Of a stretch of DNA of 64,000 nucleotides, positions 16,915-26,810 are shown piece after piece. Location: NCBI RefSeq assembly GCF_007830435.1, contig NZ_VLLC01000012.1, positions 52,118-116,117 of the forward strand, written 5' to 3'. The position numbers were made by a program, and so were the translations under genes. The notes under the pieces are model-generated. The model was given only the letters and a program-made list of their open reading frames with translations. It was not told the origin of the DNA and made no database searches. The DNA is from Desulfobotulus alkaliphilus (GTDB taxonomy: Bacteria > Desulfobacterota > Desulfobacteria > Desulfobacterales > ASO4-4). Every line of letters starts with the position of its first letter. Position 1 is the stretch's first letter.

Positions 16915-17042
16915 AATCACTCCCTGAAAAAAAACGGGGTATCCACATAAAAACCAAAAGACACCCCCAAAAATAATGCAACACAATACCTATAGGACAC
17001 CGCAGGCCATGTCAAGAAAAGGAGAATCCAAACCTTATCCTA

Positions 17043-17087
17043 TAAAAAAAACAAACCCCTGACATGCATAAAAATGCACATCAGGGG
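17043..17087 (-). terminator. Intrinsic terminator of groES-groL
   Basis: On the minus strand CCCCTGA and TCAGGGG (17056-17087) form a stem with an inner TGCA/TGCA pair, followed by TTTGTTTTTTTT. It lies 40 bp after the groL stop. Confidence 0.85.
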
Positions 17088-17128
17088 ATTAAAAACCAGC
17101 TAACCATAACAGGCAAAATATCAGCGGA

Positions 17129-18799
<1,671 letters not shown>

Positions 18800-18915
18800 T
18801 CAAATCTGGTTTTTTATTGAAGTTTAAAAAATCTAAACCCGGGTACTGAATTCCCATAATCAAAGACCCTGCCAGCCCTCTTAATTTTTCAAAGTCCCTG
18901 ACAGGTTCCGGCTTC

Positions 18916-19209
18916 TTACGCCTCATCCACAATGGCGTAAACGTCATCCTGGGACATCATCAGAAATTCTTCACCGCCCATTTTCACTTCATTCCCGCCA
19001 TATTTACTGAAAAGCACCCGGTCTCCCACTTTGATATCCATGGGAATACGCTCTCCCTTATCATTCATACGACCGGCACCTACAGCAATAACCGTTCCCT
19101 CTGCGGGCTTCTCTTTGGCAGTATCCGGAATAATAATGCCACCCTTGGTGGTTTTAGCCTCTTCGGTACGCTTGACAACAATACGGTCAAACAAAGGTCT
19201 GATGTTCAT
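18916..19209 (-). CDS. groS: Co-chaperonin GroES
   Basis: A 97-residue GroES with MNIRPLFDRIVVKR, the mobile-loop segment EEAKTTKGGIIIPDTAKEKP, GTVIAVGAG and VLFSKYGGNEV. The heptameric lid caps the GroEL ring. The internal ATG at 19209 was chosen because AAAGGAGAG precedes it. No CIRCE palindrome is visible upstream; a sigma-70-like promoter is proposed at 19281-19308. Confidence 0.98.
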   Translation of the reverse strand: MNIRPLFDRIVVKRTEEAKTTKGGIIIPDTAKEKPAEGTVIAVGAGRMNDKGERIPMDIKVGDRVLFSKYGGNEVKMGGEEFLMMSQDDVYAIVDEA

Positions 19210-19280
19210 TTTGAAATCTCTCCTTTTAAAAAAATGGGCAAAAAGTTGATTCATTTGGATTACTCCGGAATCCGGCCAAT

Positions 19281-19308
19281 ACTTTAATCACGACCAAAGG
19301 CTTGTAAA
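19281..19308 (-). promoter_or_regulatory. Candidate promoter of groES-groL
   Basis: On the minus strand TTTACA is followed after 16 bases by TAAAGT, about 70 bases before the groES start. The spacing is near optimal but the -10 match is only partial. Neither a CIRCE operator nor a clear sigma-32 sequence was found. Confidence 0.3.
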
Positions 19309-19463
19309 GTGTCATGAAAAAAAATCTCTCTTTTTTTCATCCTTCAAAAGCAGGGTACAGACACCACAAAGCCCGACTCCGGGAAATTAAAACAAAAAAA
19401 ATCCTTCACCATAACGATGCCGAATCATAAAGATTCTCTTCAAGAAAGGCCAGACACCTGATT

Positions 19464-19709
19464 TCATTCCGTATCTGATGAAACAGAAGAAGAACCCGTA
19501 TCCGATACGGGTGCTGAAGAAGGTGCCTTGTTTCCACCATAATCCGTTACATACCAGCCCCCTCCCTTAAGATGGAAAGTCGTCTGGGACATAACCTTGC
19601 GAACAGATCCGCCACAGCCCTGACATCTTGTCAGGGGAGGATCGGATATTTTCTGCAATACATCCATCACCTGTCCACACTGGGCACATTCATACTCATA
19701 AATAGGCAT
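19464..19709 (-). CDS. FmdB-family zinc-ribbon protein
   Basis: An 81-residue protein with MPIYEYECAQCGQ and RCQGCGG, giving two CxxC knuckles in the N-terminal 40 residues, the signature of the FmdB/CxxC_CXXC_SSSS regulatory-protein family. A serine-rich, disordered tail follows. FmdB was first named as a putative regulator of formamidase, but the general function of the family is unknown. The start at MPIYEYEC fits the family and AGGAGA. It is a monocistronic gene between groES and the HExxH protein. Confidence 0.88.
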   Translation of the reverse strand: MPIYEYECAQCGQVMDVLQKISDPPLTRCQGCGGSVRKVMSQTTFHLKGGGWYVTDYGGNKAPSSAPVSDTGSSSVSSDTE

Positions 19710-19859
19710 GCCACGATCTCCTGATCTGAAAAAAGACACAAAACTTTAAGAAAAAAGCACGTATCCCAAAGACAGCTAAAGATAGTCAGTTCTCAGCCCT
19801 TGTCAAGAAATCCTGCCGGATACACACCAAAAGAAAACAGACGAAATAAACATTTAAAA

Positions 19860-20402
19860 TTAAAAAGAATCCAGACCAGACCCCTTGTTGTGATAAAAAA
19901 AAGACCGCACAACATCCATCCCTGCAATCATAATTTCCGAAGCGATACTGTCCGTAATTTCCTGCACCTTTTTTTCCTCCTGCATGCGCACTTCCGCAGA
20001 AGCCTCAAACAATTGCAGATGCCTTGAAAAACGAACCACATGCACCAGTTCATGCACAAGAATATAGACCAGAAATGCCATTTCAGAAATCTGCCTGTTC
20101 TCCCGCAGACAACGCAGAATGGAACCATCCTGAAGACAGATCCGGTAGGCCGTAAATGCTGACGCCTGGGTACTTCTCTGCCAGGGAATCCCCACATAGC
20201 GCAGCACCTGGGCATAGGCGTGATCCGCATGCTCATGGTCAAAAAGATCCTTTGCCGTCTTCACGTCATAGCGCAGACGTCCCCATCCCGATGTACTCAT
20301 TTTGTAAAAACCGGCAACGGACTCTTCGGCAACGGGCAGTGCCGCATCCAGAATTTCCAGCATCCCGCCGGTAAAAAAAACTGTTCCCTCACCAGGTTCC
20401 AC
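19860..20402 (-). CDS. HExxH-containing putative zinc metalloprotein
   Basis: A protein of about 180 residues without a recognised family. The clear feature is ILVHELVHVVRF, an HExxH zinc-binding helix, followed about 18 residues later by FEASAEVRMQEEKKVQEI, where the glutamates could provide the third ligand of a gluzincin site. There is no signal peptide, so a cytoplasmic location is likely. I chose the GTG at 20402, preceded by GGGGAGG at five bases; a GTG seven codons upstream (20423) is possible. Protease activity is inferred from the motif alone. Confidence 0.6.
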   Translation of the reverse strand: MEPGEGTVFFTGGMLEILDAALPVAEESVAGFYKMSTSGWGRLRYDVKTAKDLFDHEHADHAYAQVLRYVGIPWQRSTQASAFTAYRICLQDGSILRCLRENRQISEMAFLVYILVHELVHVVRFSRHLQLFEASAEVRMQEEKKVQEITDSIASEIMIAGMDVVRSFFYHNKGSGLDSF

Positions 20403-20543
20403 CAGCACCTCCCCGGCTGTCACGGTTTTTCCAGAAAATCATATGGACAAGGAGAGCAGCAGCATGCTACTAAAGCAACTTATCGATTTGCCAGAAAGAT
20501 CGATGAACAAGATTTTTTTTCCTTTCAGACTGGAGGTGATATT

Positions 20544-20639
20544 TTGGGTAGTGTTATTAAAAAACGCAGAAAAAAAATGCGGCGCCACAAGCACCGGAAA
20601 CTTTTGGCGCGTACACGCCATCAGCGCAGAAAAAAATAA
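20544..20639 (+). CDS. AURKAIP1/COX24-domain small basic protein
   Basis: A 31-residue, extremely basic peptide starting at TTG with GGAGGTGA seven bases upstream. It begins MGSVIKKRRKKMRRHKHRKL and continues to QRRKK. The KKRRKKMxxHKxRK pattern is the AURKAIP1/COX24 (mitochondrial ribosomal mS38) C-terminal domain, found as a stand-alone 30-40 residue protein in several bacterial phyla and associated with the small ribosomal subunit. It is missed by ordinary length cut-offs. A strong terminator follows at 20661-20693. Family assignment is from memory of the motif. Confidence 0.8.
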   Translation: MGSVIKKRRKKMRRHKHRKLLARTRHQRRKK

Positions 20640-20660
20640 TTTTCATGCCTTTTTCCGGCA

Positions 20661-20693
20661 AAAAAAAAGCACCCGTTTCCGGGTGCTTTTTTT
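20661..20693. terminator. Bidirectional intrinsic terminator
   Basis: AGCACCCG and CGGGTGCT pair across a four-base loop and are flanked by A-run on one side and T-run on the other. It serves the 31-residue gene on the plus strand and hflC on the minus strand. Confidence 0.9.
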
Positions 20694-20700
20694 ATTACCT

Positions 20701-21693
20701 TCAGCGCCTGTCTGGCCCTTGGCGATTCAAAAACCTCATAAAATCAGAATCCGTGGAGAAAACAACGGAACTGCCTTCCAAGGCTTCCCTGTAGGTTTCA
20801 AGGGTTTTCTGATAGGTATAAAATTCCGGATCCACACCATAGGCATCCGCCAGAATACGCACCACCCTGGCATCCGCCTCACCCCGGATTTTCTGTGCCG
20901 TCCTGTAAGCCTCGGACTCTATCTGCAGAAGATCCCTTTCCTTGTCACCGCGGATCTTGCGGGCTTCCCCCACACCTTCCGAACGGTACTTTTCCGCAAT
21001 CTGCCTGCGTTCCGCAATCATACGCTGGTATACGGCCTCACGCACCTGTTCCACATAGTTGATTCTTTTAATCTTTACGTCCACAAGCTCAATACCGAAA
21101 ACATCCAGCCTGGGCTGGGCCTGGGCCAGAATCAACTCTGAAATCTTTTCCCTGCCCACACGGATTTCACGGGTTCTCCCTTCCGTTCTGGAAAAGGCAC
21201 CCTGTTCCTGCCGCTCTTCTTCAATGGTTTCCACCTCACCAAAGGCATCCAGCTCCACCCAGGGATCCATCTCACGATTGGTCCAGCGGACAGATTCCAC
21301 CAGGGCATTGGATGTCACAAGGTTGCGGATGGCAGGGTCAATAATTTCATCCAGACGTCCCTTAGCCAGAGTGAAACTGCCAATGGACTGAAAAAATTTC
21401 ACAGGATCCACAATGCGCCAGCGGGCAAAGGCATCCACATAGATATAGGTTTTATCCAGCGTGGGAATCTGCCCCGGATCTCCGTCCCAGGCCTGAAGAT
21501 TTTTTGGGAAAAAGGTTACAATCTGAACAAAGGGCACCTTGAAGTTCAAACCCGGCTCCACTATGGGATCCCCCACAAGGCGACCAAACTGCGTGATCAC
21601 AGCCTGCTCCGTCTCATCCACAATGAAAGCCGCAGAATAAACCAGCAGCAGAACAGCCACCACAGCTGCGCCAACAATACCTTTTATATTCAT
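20701..21693 (-). CDS. hflC: Protease modulator HflC
   Basis: A 330-residue SPFH/stomatin-family protein. An N-terminal membrane anchor (about 5-24) is followed by VDETEQAVITQFGRLVGDPIVEPGLNFKVPF, shown here in part, the start of the SPFH domain. A long helical segment rich in Arg, Glu and Ala includes ERRQIAEKYRSEGVGEARKI. With HflK it forms a cage around the FtsH protease in the inner membrane and modulates its access to substrates. Its start overlaps hflK by four bases (ATGA). Confidence 0.95.
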   Translation of the reverse strand: MNIKGIVGAAVVAVLLLVYSAAFIVDETEQAVITQFGRLVGDPIVEPGLNFKVPFVQIVTFFPKNLQAWDGDPGQIPTLDKTYIYVDAFARWRIVDPVKFFQSIGSFTLAKGRLDEIIDPAIRNLVTSNALVESVRWTNREMDPWVELDAFGEVETIEEERQEQGAFSRTEGRTREIRVGREKISELILAQAQPRLDVFGIELVDVKIKRINYVEQVREAVYQRMIAERRQIAEKYRSEGVGEARKIRGDKERDLLQIESEAYRTAQKIRGEADARVVRILADAYGVDPEFYTYQKTLETYREALEGSSVVFSTDSDFMRFLNRQGPDRR

Positions 21694-22742
21694 TGTTTCA
21701 CCCCGAATTCTTTTCCAAGGTTCAGAAAGGGCAGAACATTACCCTGATCCGAATCAATGATGTACTTATTCTCAAGTGTCGGCAGAAGCTCCCGCATCAT
21801 TTCAAGATACATGCGGCGCTCCGTAACATCCTTTGCACTGATATACTCGGCGTAGATGCTGTTAAATCTCGCCGCATCACCCTCGGCACGGTTCACCCGG
21901 TTCAGGGCATAACCCTGCGCTTCACGGATCACACGCTCCGCCTCACCTCTGGCTGAGGGAACGGCCCGGTTATACTCTTCCATGGCCTTATAAATCATCT
22001 GCTCCCTTTCCTGTGTCGCCCGGTTCACCTCGTTAAAGGAAGGCTGTACAGGCTCAGGAACATTGGTGCGCTTCATTTCTATGGTAACAATATGGATCCC
22101 CGACTCTGCCTTATCCAGCTCACGCTGAAGAATCTCATGGGCAACTATGGCAATCTCCTCACGGGCACTGATTACCTCGCTGATACTTCTGTCGCCAACC
22201 ACAAGGCGCATACTGGCCTCGGAGAGATCCCTGAGAAGCTGTCTTGGATCCTGGACCTTAAAAAGGAAATTATAAGGATCCCGGATCTGATACTGCACAA
22301 TCCAGGGAACCAACGCCACGTTCAGATCTCCCGTAAGCATGAGAGCGGCATTTTCCATATCACTGCCCGCAAACCGGCTGCGGGCATCCATATTTTCCCT
22401 ATACCCGAACTCTTCCTTGTAAACCCGCCTGACTTTCACCTTGGTGGATGTCTCAATCCCTAAAGGCAGCTTGAAATTCAGGCCCGGCTCAGAAATTCTT
22501 ACAAACTTGCCGAAACGCTGAACAACCCCCACCTCGGAAACACCCACGGTGTAAAACATGGTAGATCCCATGAGAACGGCAATGGCCACCAGAACAATAA
22601 GCCACATATTGCCTGGTATTTTCATGTTTTTCAGCTGATCCACCATCTCATCCACCTGCGGCGGCTTTCCTGCGCCACCGCCACCAGAACGACGCTCGTT
22701 CTGCTGCTGTTTATCCCTGAGCTTATCCCAGTCCCAATTCAT
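21690..22742 (-). CDS. hflK: Protease modulator HflK
   Basis: A 350-residue SPFH-domain protein with a Gly-rich cytosolic N-terminus (RRSGGGGAGKPP), a membrane helix at about 46-66, and the SPFH core (VGVSEVGVVQRFGKFV, EPGLNFKLPLGIE). Helical repeats include QEREQMIYKAMEEYNRAVPSARGEAERVI. It partners HflC in regulating FtsH. GGAAGGAA precedes the ATG. ftsH itself is not in the window. Confidence 0.95.
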   Translation of the reverse strand: MNWDWDKLRDKQQQNERRSGGGGAGKPPQVDEMVDQLKNMKIPGNMWLIVLVAIAVLMGSTMFYTVGVSEVGVVQRFGKFVRISEPGLNFKLPLGIETSTKVKVRRVYKEEFGYRENMDARSRFAGSDMENAALMLTGDLNVALVPWIVQYQIRDPYNFLFKVQDPRQLLRDLSEASMRLVVGDRSISEVISAREEIAIVAHEILQRELDKAESGIHIVTIEMKRTNVPEPVQPSFNEVNRATQEREQMIYKAMEEYNRAVPSARGEAERVIREAQGYALNRVNRAEGDAARFNSIYAEYISAKDVTERRMYLEMMRELLPTLENKYIIDSDQGNVLPFLNLGKEFGVKQ

Positions 22743-23157
22743 ATTTGCATCTTCCTTCCAAAAGGTTTAAATATCCCCAAAGGAGCATAACCCTTAACCG
22801 TTTCCAAAATAAAAAAACCCCTTTTTAAAAATTTAAAACAAACATTTTATTTGCCCGACAAAAAAATCTTGTTTTAATCTGTTTTTCGGATTCAGAACAA
22901 AAGACTCCATCCTCCCTTCTCATTATTTTTTTCTTGCTTTTTTCATACAGTTTCGAAAAAAGCCGTTATGGGCACAAGCAAACAGACTTAATATACGATT
23001 GCAAAATAAAGCGGAAGATAAAATCAAAAACTACATCTCTGCAAAATAAAATGCAAAGATATCCAAGTCAAGAAAAATACAAAAAAACACCGACCAACAT
23101 GGGGCGTGCAGTTTTCATTAAGAGACAAAGATCTTTTTTGTAACAATTAAGAAAATT
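22743..23157. other. AT-rich intergenic region between divergent hflK and DUF721 gene
   Basis: About 415 bases with noticeably higher AT content than the neighbouring genes and many A- and T-tracts. It must hold the divergent promoters of hflKC and of the plus-strand genes. A short frame exists here on the plus strand, but its composition and lack of a ribosome-binding site do not support a gene. No repeat family member was found apart from the short direct repeat GCAAAATAAA. Confidence 0.5.
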
Positions 23158-23478
23158 ATGATAAACCAGAGACCAAAAAACAAACGTTTCACCCACATAA
23201 GCACAGCCCTCAACACAACGCTGGAGCCTTTCCGTTCCCGTTATTCCAGGGGAAACTTTCAGGAAATATGGGCCTCATGGGAAGCGGCCGTAGGACCTGA
23301 AATTGCAAAAAACGCAAAACCCACCGCTTTCAGGGATGGCTGCCTTCTGGTTTCCGTCAGCTGTTCTGTATGGATGCAACATCTGCAGTTTTTAAAATCC
23401 GACATTACAGAACGGATCAATACCACATACGGCTCTCCCATCATCCGGGATATTCGCCTCCGCATGGGGCAGCAGTGA
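23158..23478 (+). CDS. DUF721/DciA-like protein
   Basis: A 106-residue protein with the DUF721 layout: a basic N-terminus, RGNFQEIWASWEAAVGPEIAKNAKP, then DGCLLVSVSCSVWMQHLQFLK and a final IRDIRLRMG. The W-x-x-VG-x-x-A...L-x-V-x-x-x-W pattern is shared with DciA, the loader of the replicative helicase in bacteria lacking DnaC. Many DUF721 proteins remain uncharacterised. The ATG has only a weak ribosome-binding site. It overlaps the downstream methylase by four bases, suggesting coupled translation. Confidence 0.72.
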   Translation: MINQRPKNKRFTHISTALNTTLEPFRSRYSRGNFQEIWASWEAAVGPEIAKNAKPTAFRDGCLLVSVSCSVWMQHLQFLKSDITERINTTYGSPIIRDIRLRMGQQ

Positions 23479-24242
23479 GTCCCTTTACCACAGACAGCCT
23501 CGGAAGCCTGCAGATAAAGCAGCACAGCAAGGGCTACCGCTTCTCCATCGACCCCCTGCTTCTGGCATGGCACATCCAGCCCCGCCCCGGAGAACACATA
23601 CTTGACCCGGGAACAGGATGCGGCATCCTTTCCCTGCTGCTGGCCCGGAAACAACAGAACCTGCGGATTACTGCCGTTGAGATTCAACCAGAACTTGCCG
23701 CCCTTGCCCGGCACAATGTTCAGGAAAACCAGATGGGGAAGACCATAGAGATCCTTGAAACGGACATGCGCCTCCTGAGTCAGAAGCAACTCTGCGGACC
23801 CGTTGACCGCATTGTCATCAATCCCCCCTATTACCGCCAAAACTGCGGCCGCACCAATCCGGGCAGCGAAAAAGCCACAGCCCGCCACGAAATCCATATC
23901 AATCTTGAAGAATGGACAAAACTGGCGGCCTCCCTTCTGAAAACCGGAGGCAGACTCCATTGCATTTTTCCCGCAGAACGCTGCGCTGAACTGCTTTGCG
24001 CCATGAACCTCTGCAAAATAACACCAAAAAATATCCGCAACGTCCACTCCACAGCCCAAAGCCCCGCCTCCCTTGTCCTTGCAGAAGGCATTCTGGGGGC
24101 CGGGCACGGATGCTCCCTCGCCCCACCCCTTATCCTTTACAAGACCCCGGACACATACAGTGACGAAGCACGGCAGATTCTCTGGCCGGAAAATGAAACT
24201 TTTTTACATTCTCCTGTTGACAGAGAGACCAAAAGCAAGTAA
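23475..24242 (+). CDS. tRNA1(Val) (adenine-37-N6)-methyltransferase family (TrmN6/YfiC-like)
   Basis: A 255-residue class I SAM-dependent methyltransferase. Motif I is ILDPGTGCGILSLLLA, preceded by SIDPLLLAW (the YRFSxD-x-xLLA motif of the family). The catalytic N-P-P-Y appears as VINPPYYR, typical of exocyclic amino-adenine methylases. E. coli TrmN6 methylates A37 of tRNA-Val. I chose the GTG at 23475, which overlaps the DUF721 stop as GTGA with GGGGC upstream. It is followed by tRNA-Ser. Substrate is inferred from family. Confidence 0.82.
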   Translation: MSPFTTDSLGSLQIKQHSKGYRFSIDPLLLAWHIQPRPGEHILDPGTGCGILSLLLARKQQNLRITAVEIQPELAALARHNVQENQMGKTIEILETDMRLLSQKQLCGPVDRIVINPPYYRQNCGRTNPGSEKATARHEIHINLEEWTKLAASLLKTGGRLHCIFPAERCAELLCAMNLCKITPKNIRNVHSTAQSPASLVLAEGILGAGHGCSLAPPLILYKTPDTYSDEARQILWPENETFLHSPVDRETKSK

Positions 24243-24281
24243 TCACTCACTCCTGTCTGGCACATATATGTGCTCAAACAA

Positions 24282-24373
<92 letters not shown>

Positions 24374-24467
24374 CAAAAAAACTGCCGTTAAAATTAAACC
24401 CTGCCCTGCGGCGGGGGTTCTTTATTTAAGAGCCTCCACCAAAAACATCTACGGCAAGGAGTTCACC

Positions 24468-26411
24468 ATGTCCTACCTGGTACTGGCCCGCAAATACCGA
24501 TCCCAGTCCTTTTCGGAAATCATTGCCCAGGAACATGTCACCCGGACCCTTCAGAATGCCATCCTTGCCGGCAGGGTTGCCCATGCCATCCTTTTCTGCG
24601 GCCCCAGAGGCACAGGCAAAACCTCCATCGCCCGTATTCTTGCCAAGGCCATGAACTGCTCCGAAGGCCCAGCCCCATCCCCCTGCAACCAGTGCCGGTC
24701 CTGTAAGGAAATCACCGCAGGAAACGGTGTGGATGTCATGGAAATAGACGGTGCTTCCAACAACTCTGTGGATCAGGTCCGGGAGCTACGGGAGGGCCTT
24801 GGCTACATGCCTGCCCACAGCCGCTACAGAATCTACATCATCGATGAAGTCCATATGCTGTCTACAGCCGCCTTCAATGCCCTGCTCAAAACCCTTGAAG
24901 AACCACCGGCCCATGTGCTGTTTTTCTTTGCCACCACAGAACCCCACAAGATTCCCCTCACCATCCTTTCCCGATGCCAGCGCCACGATCTCCGCAGGGT
25001 ATCCACACCGGAGCTGACCGCCCACCTTGCCCTGCTCTGTGCATCGGAATCCGTATCCATAGGGGAAGAGGGTCTGGATATGATCGCAAGGGAGGCGGAC
25101 GGCTCTGTGCGGGATGCCCTGAGCCTGCTGGACCGGGTCATTGCAGGGCTCCACGGAGCATCGGCTGCAAGGGAAGATGTGGCGGCCATTCTGGGACTTG
25201 CGGCCCGGAGCCAGTCCTTTCACATGGCAGCGGCCCTTTTTCAGGGGGATACAGCCGGCGTTCTCTCCATCATCCGGGATCTCCATGATTCCGGCGTGGA
25301 TTTAAAGAAATTCCATGCGGACCTTTCCACCCACATCCGCAATCTTCTCGTTGCCAAAGTGGAACCTGCAAAATGCAGGGAGATTCTGGATCTGCCAGAC
25401 AGTGCCATCCAGTCCCTTCTGGATCAGGCCGCTCCCCTCACGACCCATTATCTTTCACGCCTTATGGATATCCTCATGGCAGAGGAGACGGGCATGCGCC
25501 ATGCCTCCCACCCGAGGCTGGCACTGGAAACCCTCATGCTCCGATGCCTTCGCATCCAGCCAGCCCTTTCCATTGACCGCCTCGTGGAAAGGCTGGATGC
25601 CCTGCGCAATGACATGCTGGCCGGGCCGGAAAATGCTCCCGCTTTCAAGAACCCGCCCCTTCTTTCCCCCGGCCCGGCAAATCAGCCCCTGCCTGCCCCC
25701 GGATCAGAGGATAAGGCTGCTTCCGGGATTCAGGAATCACGGAGCCTGCCCCCCGATCCCGCTGCCCCCCCCACGAATACAAAGGCTCCGGCAGACAAAG
25801 GTCCGACTGTCATGCCCCATCCGGCGAAGGAATCCGCAGCCCCGGCACAAAAAAAAACCAGCCCTGCCACGGACACCGGTGTTCCAGCCGAAGACCATGG
25901 GCCTGCACCCGCTGAAAAGCCCCTGCCCCCTGCCATGGACCCGGCATTTATGGACATGCCGGAGGAAGCCCCATGGCCAGACACCCTGGCAAAGCCTCCT
26001 GAACCGACGCCTCCGCCCCCATCTGCCAAAGCCGTGGATCCGGAAGCAGGCTGGAAGCTTCTTGTGGCAGATATCAGAAAAAACACCCCCTCCCTTGGAG
26101 AGCTTTTTGCCACCAAAACAACCTTGAAAAAGGTTTCTGATCAGAGTATTCACATTGAAGTTCAGGGATCGGGCTTCTCTGTGGCAAGACTTGGAAATAA
26201 AAAAACCCGCCACATGGTAGAATCCCTTACGGAAAAATATTTTGGCAAGGCCCTGAAACTCGAAGTCAGCACATTGGAAAGCGATTCTTCAGAATCCCTT
26301 CGAAATCAATCCGAAAAAGAACATTTACGCAACGATGCCACAACCCATGCCCTGGTACAGGATGCCCTTGAAATTTTCAAAGGCCGGGTTGCGGACGTCA
26401 CATTCCTTTAA
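24468..26411 (+). CDS. dnaX: DNA polymerase III subunit tau/gamma
   Basis: A 647-residue clamp-loader ATPase. Walker A GPRGTGKT is at residues 45-52, the zinc cysteines lie at 64, 73, 76 and 79, and Walker B is IIDEVHML. Sensor-1 is FATTEPHKIP and domain III extends to about residue 385. A Pro/Ala-rich linker (about 390-530) leads to the tau-specific C-terminal region ending near DVTFL. The true ATG is at 24468 with AAGGAG upstream; the longer frame runs back through the tRNA. An A9 run at codons 461-463 forms A AAA AAA in the zero frame and may allow synthesis of a gamma-like short form. Confidence 0.96.
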   Translation: MSYLVLARKYRSQSFSEIIAQEHVTRTLQNAILAGRVAHAILFCGPRGTGKTSIARILAKAMNCSEGPAPSPCNQCRSCKEITAGNGVDVMEIDGASNNSVDQVRELREGLGYMPAHSRYRIYIIDEVHMLSTAAFNALLKTLEEPPAHVLFFFATTEPHKIPLTILSRCQRHDLRRVSTPELTAHLALLCASESVSIGEEGLDMIAREADGSVRDALSLLDRVIAGLHGASAAREDVAAILGLAARSQSFHMAAALFQGDTAGVLSIIRDLHDSGVDLKKFHADLSTHIRNLLVAKVEPAKCREILDLPDSAIQSLLDQAAPLTTHYLSRLMDILMAEETGMRHASHPRLALETLMLRCLRIQPALSIDRLVERLDALRNDMLAGPENAPAFKNPPLLSPGPANQPLPAPGSEDKAASGIQESRSLPPDPAAPPTNTKAPADKGPTVMPHPAKESAAPAQKKTSPATDTGVPAEDHGPAPAEKPLPPAMDPAFMDMPEEAPWPDTLAKPPEPTPPPPSAKAVDPEAGWKLLVADIRKNTPSLGELFATKTTLKKVSDQSIHIEVQGSGFSVARLGNKKTRHMVESLTEKYFGKALKLEVSTLESDSSESLRNQSEKEHLRNDATTHALVQDALEIFKGRVADVTFL

Positions 26412-26420
26412 GGAGGCAGA

Positions 26421-26741
26421 ATGAAAGGCATGGGAAACATGGGCCAGATGATGAAACAGGCCCAGAAAATGCAGCAGCAGATGGAAAAAATGCAGGCGGA
26501 AATGGCCAATAAAACCGTGGAGGCCTCTGCGGGTGGGGGCATGGTACGGGTTGTGGCCAACGGAAAACAGCAGATCCTTTCCATCCATATGGAAAAGGAA
26601 GTGGTGGACCCGGAAGACGTAGAAATGCTGCAGGATCTTGTTCAGGCAGCCGTCAATGATGCCCTTCAGAAATCCCAGGAAATGATGGCTTCCGCCATGG
26701 CCCAGCTCACGGGCGGCATGAAAATTCCGGGGCTTTTCTGA
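26421..26741 (+). CDS. YbaB/EbfC nucleoid-associated protein
   Basis: A 106-residue YbaB/EbfC protein: a Met/Gln-rich helix ([20 protein letters not shown]), then [19 protein letters not shown] and [21 protein letters not shown]. The family forms dimeric tweezers that bind DNA without strong sequence preference. AAGGAGG precedes the ATG, ten bases after dnaX, and recR follows after a repeat, giving the widespread dnaX-ybaB-recR order. Confidence 0.95.
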   Translation: MKGMGNMGQMMKQAQKMQQQMEKMQAEMANKTVEASAGGGMVRVVANGKQQILSIHMEKEVVDPEDVEMLQDLVQAAVNDALQKSQEMMASAMAQLTGGMKIPGLF

Positions 26742-26750
26742 TTATTCTGT

Positions 26751-26810
26751 AACTTCTGAGTAACTTCAAAAGTTACTTTATGACAAAGCGCCGTAACACG
26801 GCGTGGGTTG
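26751..26810. repeat. Palindromic companion module next to repeat copy B
   Basis: AACTTCTGAGTAACTT, CAA, AAGTTACTTTATGACAA and the hairpin CGCCGT-AAC-ACGGCG follow in the same order as at 9490-9622, but without the 80-base AT-rich interior. It joins directly to the TGCTGTTCAGCAC terminus of copy B. Confidence 0.7.

Noticed and set aside
19209-19460. CIRCE operator upstream of groES
   Set aside because: No TTAGCACTC-N9-GAGTGCTAA-like palindrome is present.
22934-23143. Plus-strand 69-codon frame in the AT-rich gap
   Set aside because: The Lys-rich composition simply follows base composition, and there is no ribosome-binding site or recognisable motif.
23259-24107. Long minus-strand frame opposite DUF721 and the methylase
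   Set aside because: It is antisense to two genes with clear motifs and has no own motif.
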